NCBI GenBank assembly: GCA_003175695.1
Contig: PSRA01000209.1
Coordinates: 1-34,125 of the forward strand
Direction of reading: 5' to 3'
DNA: 34,125 bases
Source: Bacteroidota bacterium
GTDB taxonomy: Bacteria; Bacteroidota; Bacteroidia; Chitinophagales; Chitinophagaceae
Part shown: positions 1-8,140 of the stretch, one piece after another
Layout: every line of letters begins with the position of its first letter
How positions within the stretch are numbered: position 1 is the first letter of the stretch
Program-made: the position numbers and the translations under genes
Notes under the pieces: model-generated
What the model was told of the DNA's origin: nothing
Seen by the model: only the letters and a program-made list of their open reading frames with translations
Database searches by the model: none

Positions 1-437
1 AGAATTTTTGTCAACTGACTCCGGTCATATACGCTATGCTCAAAATTCTGAGCCATCTTGATGGCGTCGGAGGGGCAGGCTTCTATACAAAGATTACACA
101 TAGTACATAATTCCAGGTGGTAGACTAATTTATCAATGGCCTTTTTCTTCTTTCCATCCGGGGTTATATCAAATTTGGTAATTACTTTGATAGTTCCATT
201 CGGGCAAGCAATTTCACACGCCGTGCAGCCTGTACATCTATGTTCATTTTGTTCGTTATGGGGCATCACTACTTCACCACGGAAACGGGCGGGTAACACC
301 AGGGTGTCCCTGTTGTCGGGATATTGTTCAGTTATGATCTCCTTCGGGTGAGTGAAATAATATCCCGTTCTGTGCATGCCGGTGGCCAACGACCTTACCG
401 CTCCCCAAACAGTTTTTATATAATCTTTTAAGAACAT
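1..437 (-). CDS. nuoI: NADH-quinone oxidoreductase subunit I (partial; C-terminus beyond the window)
   Basis: This is the peripheral-arm subunit of respiratory complex I that carries the two [4Fe-4S] clusters N6a and N6b and passes electrons towards NuoB. The ATG is at 435-437 and 145 residues are visible before the left edge. Two ferredoxin-type motifs are present: Cys68, Cys71, Cys74 and Cys78-Pro, and Cys111, Cys114, Cys117 and Cys121-Pro. The N-terminal amphipathic stretch and the Arg-Gly-Glu-containing segment before the first motif fit the family. It lies 29 bases downstream of nuoH in the same direction, so it is part of the nuo operon. No defect is seen in the visible part. The remaining membrane subunits (nuoJ-N) would be expected just beyond position 1. 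Confidence 0.96.
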   Translation of the reverse strand, partial: MFLKDYIKTVWGAVRSLATGMHRTGYYFTHPKEIITEQYPDNRDTLVLPARFRGEVVMPHNEQNEHRCTGCTACEIACPNGTIKVITKFDITPDGKKKKAIDKLVYHLELCTMCNLCIEACPSDAIKMAQNFEHSVYDRSQLTKI

Positions 438-466
438 GACTTATCAAATGGCACTGGCATTCGAAT

Positions 467-1543
467 TTAGAAATGCCATTGCATAATTGCAACCAGAGTG
501 ATCAACAAAATATTCACCATGCTGATTGGTAACAAGTATTTCCACTCCAAATTCAACAATTGATCGATGCGCAATCGCGGGAAAGTCCAGCGAAACCACA
601 TGATCACGAAAATCAGGAAGAAAGTTTTCCCAAAAAACCAAATACTCGATGGAATATAATCCATAATATGATTAAATGCCTTCCAAGTTCCTATATGCAA
701 AGGCATCCAGCCTCCTAAAAAAAGAGTCGCCCCGATGCCACAAACTATAAATACATTCACATATTCTGCTAGAAAAAATAAGGCGAATTTCATTCCGGAA
801 TATTCAGTGTGAAAACCAGCAGTCAATTCACTCTCAGCCTCTGCCAAATCGAATGGGGCCCTGTTTGTTTCAGCTGTCACTGCAACAAGGAAAATTACGA
901 AAGCAATCAAAACAGGAATGTGACCTTTAAATATCCACCATCCATTTTCCTGTGCCATAACAATGTCGGAGATCCTTAAACTTCCACTTAAAATGACGAT
1001 GGCAAGGATTGAAAATCCTGCCGATAGTTCATAACTGACAATTTGCGCGCCGCTGCGCATTGCACCTAATAGCGAATATTTATTATTGCTAGACCATCCT
1101 GCCATTAGAATGCTGATAACAGAAACAGATGAGATAGCCGCCAGGTATAAAACGCCGATATTGAGATCCCAGATCTGAAAATTTTTAGCAAATCCAATTG
1201 GTACTAATAAGAGCATGGATGCGATCATGGCAATGAATGGTGCCAGGTTGAATAAGAATTTGTCGGCTTTATCCGGTGTCAATCCTTCTTTTACCAGCAA
1301 CTTAACGGTATCAGCCAGTGATTGAAGCATGCCTTTCGGACCAACCCTGTTTGGGCCCAATCTCACCTGCATGTATGCTGAAACTTTTCGTTCCATAATG
1401 ACTAAAATGAGTCCCAGTACGGCGAAAAGACCAATGACAGAGATGCCGACTATGATCATCTCGACAGTCAGCGCCCACGCCGGACTAAGCGCCCGGTTCA
1501 ATCCGTTTTGAATACTTTCTGATATGCCGGCGAGGTTCCACAT
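467..1543 (-). CDS. nuoH: NADH-quinone oxidoreductase subunit H
   Basis: NuoH is the membrane subunit of complex I that forms the quinone-access chamber and joins the peripheral and membrane arms. The product of 358 residues is multi-spanning, with about eight hydrophobic helices. It carries the family's hallmark cytoplasmic stretch around residues 80-120 (VRLGPNRVGPKG near 80) and the acidic loop containing AETNRAPFDLAEAESEL and then GFHTEYSGMKF, which lines the quinone cavity. The start Met-Trp-Asn gives normal family length. It is separated from nuoD by 107 bases rather than the short gaps seen elsewhere in this operon. The usual nuoE, nuoF and nuoG genes do not intervene. Confidence 0.97.
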   Translation of the reverse strand: MWNLAGISESIQNGLNRALSPAWALTVEMIIVGISVIGLFAVLGLILVIMERKVSAYMQVRLGPNRVGPKGMLQSLADTVKLLVKEGLTPDKADKFLFNLAPFIAMIASMLLLVPIGFAKNFQIWDLNIGVLYLAAISSVSVISILMAGWSSNNKYSLLGAMRSGAQIVSYELSAGFSILAIVILSGSLRISDIVMAQENGWWIFKGHIPVLIAFVIFLVAVTAETNRAPFDLAEAESELTAGFHTEYSGMKFALFFLAEYVNVFIVCGIGATLFLGGWMPLHIGTWKAFNHIMDYIPSSIWFFGKTFFLIFVIMWFRWTFPRLRIDQLLNLEWKYLLPISMVNILLITLVAIMQWHF

Positions 1544-1571
1544 TCATTAAAATTATTTTGTGTTGAGGGTG

Positions 1572-1652
1572 AGTTGTCAGTTTTCAGCCTCGAATACTTT
1601 CACCTCGAATCAAATTTTTATCTCAAAAGGCTGTCAACTGCAACTGACAACT
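1572..1652. repeat. Intergenic dyad repeat, locus A (between nuoD and nuoH)
   Basis: The left arm (1572-1590, AGTTGTCAG then TTTTCAGCCT) is an imperfect inverted copy of the right arm (1628-1652), whose reverse complement reads AGTTGTCAGTTGCAGTTGACAGCCT with a 6-base insertion. The right arm touches the nuoD stop codon. The same words recur at 4287-4370, 5298-5388 and 33654-33667. No ORF or transposase is inside. It is an interspersed intergenic repeat of unknown function. Confidence 0.75.
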
Positions 1653-2766
1653 ATCTATCGATATCGGGAATCACCAAATCCAGCGATCCCATTATTGCTA
1701 CCAGATCGCCAATTTTTTGTCCGCGGGCCATGTGATCCAGTGCACTCAGGTTGGAAAAACCCGGAGAGCGAAATTTGATTCGGTAAGGTGTCATACCTCC
1801 CTCACTGACTATATATACGCCAAATTCACCACGAGCCGTTTCCACTCTCGAATAAAATTCTCCCTTCGGTAACTTCAAAACGGCTTTGGTTTTCGCCTGA
1901 AAATCCCCTTCGGGTATATTATCAATCAATTGCTCAACAATCGACAGTGACTGACGCATTTCTTTCATTCTTACCACGTACCTGGCGTATGAATCACAGC
2001 CGGATTCAATGATCTCTTCGAACTGAAGCCCGCTATAAACTTCGTAAGGATATAATTTTCTTATGTCACAATGAACACCACTGGCTCTTGCTGTGGGTCC
2101 GCTGCAACCATAAGAAATTGCATCTTCGTAAGATAACATACCAATCCCCCGCGTTCTTGCCTTAAAGATCACATTGTTAGTGAGCAATTCGTCATATTCA
2201 TCCACTTTTGACTTGAACAATTGGATAAACTCATGAACTTTTTTTTGAAAGTTTGGGTGAAGGTCGAACATTACGCCACCCGGAACCATATAGTTCATCG
2301 TCAACCTGGCACCACAGGTTTCCTCCATGATGTCGTTGATCGCTTCTCTTTCCCTGAAAGCATAGAAAAACGGTGTGATGGCACCGACATCCATCGCCAA
2401 TGCACCCCACCATAAAACATGGGAGGCAATTCGGGTTAATTCATCCATCAATACTCGGATAACTTGTCCCCTCGGGGGAACTTCAATTTGCAATCCCTTT
2501 TCCACGCATAATGCGCAACCGTGATTATTGATATGAGATGAAAGATAATCCATCCGGCTGGTCACATAAATGAACTGGCGGAAGGAAAGGCTTTCGCACA
2601 TCTTCTCAATAGACCTGTGAATATATCCCAGATGCGGTTCTACCTTTTTAATGGTTTCACCGTTCAATGTTATAACCAGGTGCAGAACTCCGTGTGTGGA
2701 CGGATGCTGCGGTCCAACATTGATCACCAGATCACCTTGTTCCGTTGTCATTAATTCTTCGATCAT
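1651..2766 (-). CDS. nuoD: NADH-quinone oxidoreductase subunit D (49 kDa subunit)
   Basis: NuoD is the hydrogenase-like subunit of complex I that forms the quinone-binding site with NuoB and NuoH. The protein of 371 residues begins MIEELMTTEQ, and a Met at residue 6 or 7 is an alternative start. Diagnostic stretches are GPQHPSTHGVLHL near residue 19 (the quinone headgroup loop), the VTSRMDYLSS segment near 68, and the C-terminal GDLVAIMGSLD ending DR. The last residues IPDIDR are intact, so the protein is full length. nuoC lies 32 bases upstream. NuoC and NuoD are separate here, not fused as in enterobacteria and Bacteroides. The next gene downstream is nuoH, not nuoE. Confidence 0.97.
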   Translation of the reverse strand: MIEELMTTEQGDLVINVGPQHPSTHGVLHLVITLNGETIKKVEPHLGYIHRSIEKMCESLSFRQFIYVTSRMDYLSSHINNHGCALCVEKGLQIEVPPRGQVIRVLMDELTRIASHVLWWGALAMDVGAITPFFYAFREREAINDIMEETCGARLTMNYMVPGGVMFDLHPNFQKKVHEFIQLFKSKVDEYDELLTNNVIFKARTRGIGMLSYEDAISYGCSGPTARASGVHCDIRKLYPYEVYSGLQFEEIIESGCDSYARYVVRMKEMRQSLSIVEQLIDNIPEGDFQAKTKAVLKLPKGEFYSRVETARGEFGVYIVSEGGMTPYRIKFRSPGFSNLSALDHMARGQKIGDLVAIMGSLDLVIPDIDR

Positions 2767-2798
2767 CCCTAACAGTTATACAATCTAACGAATGCTCT

Positions 2799-3254
2799 TT
2801 AAAGCTTTATCATATTCACAGGGTCTTCATAATTTTTCCTCAAAGGGAAACCTGACCACTCGTCTGGCAAAATGAGTTTTCTGAGATCAGGGTGGTTGAG
2901 AAAATTCACGCCAAATAATTCTGCAACTTCTCTTTCATGAAAATCAGCTGTTTTCCAGATGTTGGAAACCGTTTCAATTTCAGGCCTCGAACTATCCAGT
3001 TTGGATTTAATAACCAGATGATGTCTGAAGGAAGTTGAAGTCAGGTGATAGACCATCGTAAGATGAGTCTTCCAGTCGATGCAGGTCAGGCAAAAAAGAT
3101 AATCAAACGACAATGACTCATTATTGCGTATTTGTTTTGCCAGGGAGAGAAATTCCCCAGGCTCAACGTTCGCAACCAGCCATTCTCCCGATTCTTCGAA
3201 TGTGAGTCCCGGATTAAACCCTGATAAAACGGATTTTAATTCTTCGTTTGACAT
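2799..3254 (-). CDS. nuoC: NADH-quinone oxidoreductase subunit C (30 kDa subunit)
   Basis: NuoC is a cofactor-free peripheral-arm subunit of complex I that packs against NuoD. The product has 151 residues, compact for the family. It contains the family signature near the C-terminus: a W-x-T-A-D-F-H-E-R-E-V-A-E-L-F-G-V block around residues 101-116, followed by HPDLRKLILPDEW and GFPLRKNY. It begins 35 bases after nuoB ends and is followed by nuoD after 32 bases, so it is co-transcribed. No oddities are visible. Confidence 0.96.
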   Translation of the reverse strand: MSNEELKSVLSGFNPGLTFEESGEWLVANVEPGEFLSLAKQIRNNESLSFDYLFCLTCIDWKTHLTMVYHLTSTSFRHHLVIKSKLDSSRPEIETVSNIWKTADFHEREVAELFGVNFLNHPDLRKLILPDEWSGFPLRKNYEDPVNMIKL

Positions 3255-3289
3255 TGGAAAGGATTAATGAAAATTTTCAGTTGCTTGTT

Positions 3290-3838
3290 TTATTTTTTTG
3301 TGCCGTCAATTTCTATTCTTTCTCTCTTGCCTCCGTTTCTTATTTTTTCCTGAAGCGTGATCAAAGCGTGCAACAATGCCTCTGGCCGCGGTGGGCAACC
3401 TGCAACATAAACATCTACCGGAATTACATGATCGGCACCCTTTACAACAGAATACGTGTTGTAAAAGAAAGGGCCGCCACTGGTTGCGCATGCACCCATG
3501 GCGATCACGTATTTTGGATCAGCCATCTGATCATACAATCTTCTTAGCACCGGGGCCATTTTATTGACAATCGTGCCCGCAATGATAATGACATCAGCCT
3601 GACGTGGAGTAGCTCTTGCCACTTCAAATCCAAACCTCGACCAATCATATTTAGCTCCTGCCGTTGACATCATTTCTATAGCGCAGCAACTGGTACCAAA
3701 TACCAATGGCCAAAGAGAATTGCTTCTTGCCCATTTGATCACTTCATCTATAGTGCCGGTGAGAATGCCCCCGCCCGGCGTTTGATGAACCTGCCCGGGA
3801 AACGGGTCGCGCTGGCCGCTGTATTGGTTTACATCCAT
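3290..3838 (-). CDS. nuoB: NADH-quinone oxidoreductase subunit B
   Basis: NuoB carries cluster N2, the [4Fe-4S] centre that reduces quinone in complex I. The 182-residue protein shows the four expected ligands: tandem Cys51-Cys52 in GTSCCAIE, Cys117 in MGACATSGG, and Cys148 in [11 protein letters not shown]. Length and motif order match the 20 kDa/PSST family. The start overlaps the nuoA stop region by 10 bases (3829-3838), which suggests translational coupling with nuoA. An N-terminal extension of about 20 Gly/Pro/Gln-rich residues precedes the conserved core. Confidence 0.97.
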   Translation of the reverse strand: MDVNQYSGQRDPFPGQVHQTPGGGILTGTIDEVIKWARSNSLWPLVFGTSCCAIEMMSTAGAKYDWSRFGFEVARATPRQADVIIIAGTIVNKMAPVLRRLYDQMADPKYVIAMGACATSGGPFFYNTYSVVKGADHVIPVDVYVAGCPPRPEALLHALITLQEKIRNGGKRERIEIDGTKK

Positions 3839-4179
3839 TTCAATGCCCCCTTTTTATGCGCGTACAAGAATCCCATAAACAATATGAAAAAGAAGATGAT
3901 GATTTCGATCAAAGAAGTCCATCCGACTCTTTTAACTACAACAGCCCAGGGATATAAAAAGATTAGTTCAACATCAAAAATGAGGAATATAAGGGCGAAA
4001 AGATAGTATCCTACACTAAACTGTTTCCACGGGCTGCCTTCTGTGGGGATACCGCACTCATAGGGCTCCCCTTTTTGAGGATTGGTAGTCCGCTTAACAA
4101 ATATTCTGGAAACTATCATTGCACCGGCAGAAAACACAATGGCTGCCAGGGCAAGCACAATTAAGGAAGATGATCCCAT
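3829..4179 (-). CDS. nuoA: NADH-quinone oxidoreductase subunit A
   Basis: NuoA is a small membrane subunit of complex I next to NuoH, and it is the first gene of the nuo operon. The 116-residue protein has three predicted membrane helices (about residues 6-27, 60-80 and 90-107). It carries the conserved loop with [16 protein letters not shown] (residues 37-52) and the [13 protein letters not shown] motif in helix 2. The 233 bases upstream separate it from a divergent creatininase-family gene and must hold its promoter. I could not identify a convincing promoter there, and part of that space is taken by dyad repeat B. Confidence 0.97.
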   Translation of the reverse strand: MGSSSLIVLALAAIVFSAGAMIVSRIFVKRTTNPQKGEPYECGIPTEGSPWKQFSVGYYLFALIFLIFDVELIFLYPWAVVVKRVGWTSLIEIIIFFFILFMGFLYAHKKGALKWM

Positions 4180-4286
4180 GGATTTGAATTAACGCATACT
4201 AATATAGCAAGTAAATTCTAATAATAATCTCCAATTTTTCCTCTATGCATTTTCTCTCCAGCCATTAACTTTGGAATCAATAATCG

Positions 4287-4370
4287 TTGACAGTTGTCAG
4301 TTGACAGCCTTTCGGTTCAATGACCAAAAGCCCGCTCATGCCCCTTGGCATCAAAGACTGACAACTGTCA
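4287..4370. repeat. Intergenic dyad repeat, locus B (upstream of nuoA)
   Basis: The left arm at 4287-4310 reads TTGACAGTTGTCAG then TTGACAGCCT. The right arm at 4355-4370 reads AGACTGACAACTGTCA, whose reverse complement matches the left arm. A smaller hairpin (ATGCC/GGCAT, 4339-4351) sits between the arms. It has the same word set as loci A and C, and it lies in the divergent space between nuoA and the creatininase-family gene. Confidence 0.75.
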
Positions 4371-4412
4371 CCTTCTAGAGCGTCCATTCATTTTTATCTA
4401 AATATCTCAAAC

Positions 4413-5294
4413 ATGTATCAACAAAACTTTCGCTTGACCACAATTCTTTTTTTGCTGGCTTGTTCTCCAATTTTTCTCAAGGCACAAAATCTGCCGAGCC
4501 GGTGGGATGAATTGACTGCCAGTGACTGGCCTAAGGCACTGGAAAAGTCAAACCAGACCTGCATTTTACCCATTGGCATCCTGGAAAAACACGGCCCCCA
4601 TGTACCGATCGGTTCTGATTTGATACAGGTTAGAGAATGGGCCGCGAGGGCGACCAAGAGAGAATATGCAGTTGTATTCCCGGACTATTTTTACGGCCAA
4701 ATCAATGAAGCGAGGCATCAACCTGGAACATTCTCACTCCCACCTCGCGTGGTTTGGGACTTGTTAGATGCAACCTGCGAAGAAATTGCAAGAAACGGAT
4801 TTAAGAAAATTGTCATTATTAATGGCCATGGTGGAAATCCGGAGCTGATCCGCTATTTTATGCAAACGCAATTGGACAAGCCGAGAAAGTATGCCATATT
4901 CTTTTTCGAGCCCGCCCATGATTCAGTCTACAATAAGAAATTAGCAGAAATGCATAAATCCGATCCGGATAATGATCAACATGCCGGCGAAAGGGAGACA
5001 TCTGCCATTTTATACCTGAGGCCGGAACTGGTAAAAATGGATAGTGCTAAAAATGAATCTGGCGCAAATCAAAGAAGGCTCACGATTCCATCGAATGTTT
5101 ATACACCTATTTGGTGGTACGCGGCCTATCCCAATCATTATGCAGGAGAAGGTGCCCGGGCAACCAGGGAAGAGGGACAGCTAATCACTGAACACTTTAT
5201 AAACGGACTTGTTGAAGCGCTGAAGGCAATCAAAGCAGATACCCGGACGCTTGAATTACAAAATGAGTTTTTTAACCGGGTCAAGGAGAAGTGA
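4413..5294 (+). CDS. Exported creatininase-family amidohydrolase
   Basis: This belongs to the creatininase/creatinine amidohydrolase family of metal-dependent C-N hydrolases, which also includes MftE and FAPy deformylase-like enzymes; the substrate here is unknown. Family metal ligands and surrounding motifs are visible: Glu58, His60 and His63 with Asp69 in GILEKHGPHVPIGSD, His139 in INGHGGN, and Glu193 in HAGERET. The protein has 293 residues. Unusually for the family, it starts with an export signal: Arg7, then a hydrophobic stretch ending in LLAC (Cys17, possible lipoprotein) or at KAQ (signal peptidase I). It is flanked on both sides by dyad repeats B and C and looks monocistronic. Family assignment is firm; the reaction is not known. 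Confidence 0.88.
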   Translation: MYQQNFRLTTILFLLACSPIFLKAQNLPSRWDELTASDWPKALEKSNQTCILPIGILEKHGPHVPIGSDLIQVREWAARATKREYAVVFPDYFYGQINEARHQPGTFSLPPRVVWDLLDATCEEIARNGFKKIVIINGHGGNPELIRYFMQTQLDKPRKYAIFFFEPAHDSVYNKKLAEMHKSDPDNDQHAGERETSAILYLRPELVKMDSAKNESGANQRRLTIPSNVYTPIWWYAAYPNHYAGEGARATREEGQLITEHFINGLVEALKAIKADTRTLELQNEFFNRVKEK

Positions 5295-5297
5295 GTT

Positions 5298-5388
5298 AAC
5301 TGTTGAAAGTTGTCAGCTCCGGGCTTTTGTGCCAACATGCCGGAGTAATCTTTTGACAATTAATCTGAAAGTCTGACAACTGTCAACT
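5298..5388. repeat. Intergenic dyad repeat, locus C (after the creatininase-family gene)
   Basis: The left arm (5298-5318, AACTGTTGAAAGTTGTCAGCT) and right arm (5370-5388, AGTCTGACAACTGTCAACT) are imperfect inverted copies. Inside is a second small dyad, CTCCGG at 5317-5322 with CCGGAG at 5340-5345. It separates the convergent creatininase-family and DUF885 genes, so it could also act as a structured 3' end, although no T-tract follows either stem. Confidence 0.75.
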
Positions 5389-5401
5389 AATTATCAACTC
5401 C

Positions 5402-7171
5402 TCAATGTACCATCATCTCCCGAATATACTTAATGGGTGCACTCCCATAGCTTAAGAATCTCTCATGAAAATCCTTTAGGCTATAGCGTGTGCCCATTTC
5501 ATTTTTATAATCTTCGCGAAGCGCCATAATCTCACTCATGCCGGCATAATAGGAACAGAGTTGCACCTGCGAAACTGTTGCCCGATGCCATTTTTCTTCA
5601 ACCTGGGATGGAGTTTGAAATGCTTCATTCTTCAGGAAAGATTCAATATTTTCTTTTGACTCATTGAGACAATGAATTCGGTAGTCAATAATAGCATTCC
5701 CTAATTCCCTTAGTTTCCATTTGTCGTGGATCAATTGCATTTCCGGTGAGTGATTCCCCCATCCATTTTCCAACATCATTGTCTCTGCATAAACCGCCCA
5801 GCCTTCAATCATGGTGCCATTTTGAAAGACGGCCTTGATAATATCAGGCGTATGTGTATTACTGTAAATGCCTTGCAAACAATGGCCGGGCATCGCTTCA
5901 TGAATAGTTAAAAATTGGATTGAGTAATTATTGTATTCCCGCAAAGTACTCTCCGCTTTGGTTCCAGGGAGTCTGGTAAGGTCATCTACATTAAAATAAG
6001 TTGCACCTGATTTTTGATAGGGCGGAACGAAATCGGCGTTCGCCAGCGAAACTCCACTTTGGAATGCCGGCATAATCCTGACTACGAGGGGGAAGCTGGA
6101 ATCGTAGTTGAACAAATTCTTATCAATGACAAATTTTTGTAATGAGTGAACCTGTTCTTTCAGTGTATCAATGACAGTGGAAGGTTGTGCATGATGTAAA
6201 GAAATCTGGTCGATCACGAATTGAATCAAAGCCAGGGAGTCTTTAGGTCTTTCCTTGTTTCTGGTGTAGATGGGCCAGAGATCTTGCGCAATACGGTACA
6301 TTTCAGTTTGATAAAAGATTTTATCTTTTTCCGATTTCCTGAAAAGTTCTTCCGGGCTATAACTGGTAACCAGGTCGTAATGAAATTTTTGATCATATAA
6401 TTCCTTGCCCAGGCGAAAACTCCGGAATTTTGTTTTCTTATCCGCAAGCATATTTTTCAAGGCATGAACATAGTTCTTTATAGCTATAACGGTACCCACT
6501 ACTTTCTTACGAAGGCTGTCCTTTTCTTCTGCGGACAAACCGGAATGTGCAATGGAGTCCGTTAGTGCGAAGCCAAAAACATCCAATCCTCCTTCATTTT
6601 GTTTGATGCCTAATTCCGTATGCTCGCGAGTAGGAACAGTGATCGTGCGAAGTGCTGCCTTGTAATATCGATCCGTGTTAGTAATATGCTGCGAAAGAAT
6701 TCTCAATCTTTGATCGAGTGGAGCATATGGCTGCGTGTAGATATAATAAGATTCTCCTGTAATATTAAATGATGCCGGATTCCATTCCTGCTGTTTTAAT
6801 GTGTCATTGTACCATTTATCACTTTGAAGTTGATTTTCAATGATCCGGTAGCTGATTTTCAAGTTATCACTTAGCTCAGAATAAGGCTGGGTCTTGAGTG
6901 AATCCAGCCAGACTGTTGAAAATCGACTATTGTCCTGATAGGCCACACTGTCTGGAATAACCAGCCTTTCATAATATTTCCCATATCCAATGAAAACAGC
7001 ACTGGATGGATAATGTTGCCAGTAAGCGTCCAGGAACCTTGTCTCGAAATCTCTGAATGCGCTATCTGTAGAAACCTTTGAAGAGGATGCAGAATTCAGA
7101 ACTGGTCCGCGACAGGAAAACGCGAAAAGGACTAAAACGATAATCGAAAATATTACAGAATATTTTGGCAT
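5402..7171 (-). CDS. DUF885 family lipoprotein, putative metallopeptidase-like hydrolase
   Basis: This is a full-length DUF885 protein (589 residues), a family of predicted zinc-dependent peptidase-like enzymes that are often secreted. A lipoprotein signal is clear: a hydrophobic helix from about residue 5, then AFSC with Cys20, so it is probably anchored to the outer or inner membrane facing the periplasm. The family's metal-binding motif HEAMPGH lies at residues 424-430 (His424, Glu425, His430). Downstream Glu residues in the MIEGWAVYAE segment supply the likely third ligand. The C-terminal YCSYYAGMSEIMALRED-like region is also typical. It is transcribed away from the DUF3667 gene start and is probably monocistronic. 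Substrate is unknown; peptidase activity is inferred from the motif. Confidence 0.9.
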   Translation of the reverse strand: MPKYSVIFSIIVLVLFAFSCRGPVLNSASSSKVSTDSAFRDFETRFLDAYWQHYPSSAVFIGYGKYYERLVIPDSVAYQDNSRFSTVWLDSLKTQPYSELSDNLKISYRIIENQLQSDKWYNDTLKQQEWNPASFNITGESYYIYTQPYAPLDQRLRILSQHITNTDRYYKAALRTITVPTREHTELGIKQNEGGLDVFGFALTDSIAHSGLSAEEKDSLRKKVVGTVIAIKNYVHALKNMLADKKTKFRSFRLGKELYDQKFHYDLVTSYSPEELFRKSEKDKIFYQTEMYRIAQDLWPIYTRNKERPKDSLALIQFVIDQISLHHAQPSTVIDTLKEQVHSLQKFVIDKNLFNYDSSFPLVVRIMPAFQSGVSLANADFVPPYQKSGATYFNVDDLTRLPGTKAESTLREYNNYSIQFLTIHEAMPGHCLQGIYSNTHTPDIIKAVFQNGTMIEGWAVYAETMMLENGWGNHSPEMQLIHDKWKLRELGNAIIDYRIHCLNESKENIESFLKNEAFQTPSQVEEKWHRATVSQVQLCSYYAGMSEIMALREDYKNEMGTRYSLKDFHERFLSYGSAPIKYIREMMVH

Positions 7172-7192
7172 ACAAACAACTTAATGTGTAGC

Positions 7193-7226
7193 CGAAGTTA
7201 ATGAATTGGGCCCTGTACAAAACAAA
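7193..7226 (-). promoter_or_regulatory. Candidate Bacteroidota-type promoter for the DUF885 gene
   Basis: Read on the minus strand, the -7 element is TAACTTCG (7193-7200; consensus TAnnTTTG, one mismatch). TTTG boxes lie 17 bases (7218-7221) and 22 bases (7223-7226) upstream. The implied transcript start leaves a leader of about 15 bases before the ATG at 7171. The match is by eye only. Confidence 0.35.
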
Positions 7227-7239
7227 TTATGAAATCTGA

Positions 7240-8073
7240 TTAAACCAGCGCCATTGTCACATGAAAAAGGATATATCTATAAATCACAAAAATGATAGTT
7301 GCATGGCAAACGATAAAAACTAAATATGCTAGAATAGTTTTCGCCCATCCGATCTCGTAAAACCGATGGATAGCAGCAGGAAAAAACAGGCCTGTCACAA
7401 CAAAATAAAATAAAATGCTTGCGCCAAGATCGCCTTTGAACTTGTTTTCATTTCCTGCTGGCAGGTGGAATAAATGGAATGCGAGTAATATTAACAGGGG
7501 TATCATAAAAAAAATGACAAATATAAATGTCGTATTCAATTCCGCAGAAAGAATGATGCTATCGAACAAGTACTTGCGTTTCCAATAAAAGATTAAGTAA
7601 AGCGGAATGGCGGACATTGGGATTACGAGGAACAAGAGAATTTTAGCAGTCTTTTCCGAGACCTTCTCATATTTCTCAGCAAGCCGGTCGAATTGAATTT
7701 CCTCTTTCGCCATCTTTTCCTCGATCATTTGCCTACTGGCTCTGCCGTAAAAATCTCTATAATAATTAAGAGGCAAGTTCAACCCTCGGAATACCGGAAA
7801 TATGAGATACAGAATGACCATCACGAGAAACAATGAGACTGGCGGATAGTATTTCTTTCGCTTCCCATCGCAAAAATCTTTGGATAACAGTCCTGGTTTG
7901 CTGAAAATAGTCTTGATCGAAGTGAAAATCTTGCTGTCAAAATGCAGCGTAAGATGACTGAATTCATGAACAACATGACTCAATGAGCGGTCATGTTCAG
8001 AATAGGCCTTCTCTCCGCACTCGTTACAATATTTCCCTGTGAACGTGTTTTGACAATTTTTGCAGACAGGCAT
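7240..8073 (-). CDS. DUF3667 family zinc-ribbon membrane protein
   Basis: The N-terminus carries a treble-clef or zinc-ribbon pattern, Cys4-x2-Cys7 and Cys16-x2-Cys19 (CKNCQNTFTGKYCNECG), followed by a conserved soluble segment and then about four to five hydrophobic helices between residues 78 and 270. This is the DUF3667 architecture, common in Bacteroidota and of unknown function. The protein is 277 residues and looks complete. It lies between the GH97 gene (67 bases upstream) and the DUF885 gene (68 bases downstream), all on the minus strand. The gaps are large enough that co-transcription is uncertain. The zinc ribbon is seen; any role in sensing or membrane-protein assembly would be speculation. 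Confidence 0.88.
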   Translation of the reverse strand: MPVCKNCQNTFTGKYCNECGEKAYSEHDRSLSHVVHEFSHLTLHFDSKIFTSIKTIFSKPGLLSKDFCDGKRKKYYPPVSLFLVMVILYLIFPVFRGLNLPLNYYRDFYGRASRQMIEEKMAKEEIQFDRLAEKYEKVSEKTAKILLFLVIPMSAIPLYLIFYWKRKYLFDSIILSAELNTTFIFVIFFMIPLLILLAFHLFHLPAGNENKFKGDLGASILFYFVVTGLFFPAAIHRFYEIGWAKTILAYLVFIVCHATIIFVIYRYILFHVTMALV

Positions 8074-8140
8074 GGGATGAAGATACCAAATAACTGATAT
8101 CTTAAAATTACCTATAAAATTAAGAATTCACCCAATCAGG

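Noticed and set aside
5317-5345. CTCCGG/CCGGAG hairpin as terminator between convergent genes
   Set aside because: Six-base stem with a 17-base loop and no clear T-tract; treated as part of repeat C.
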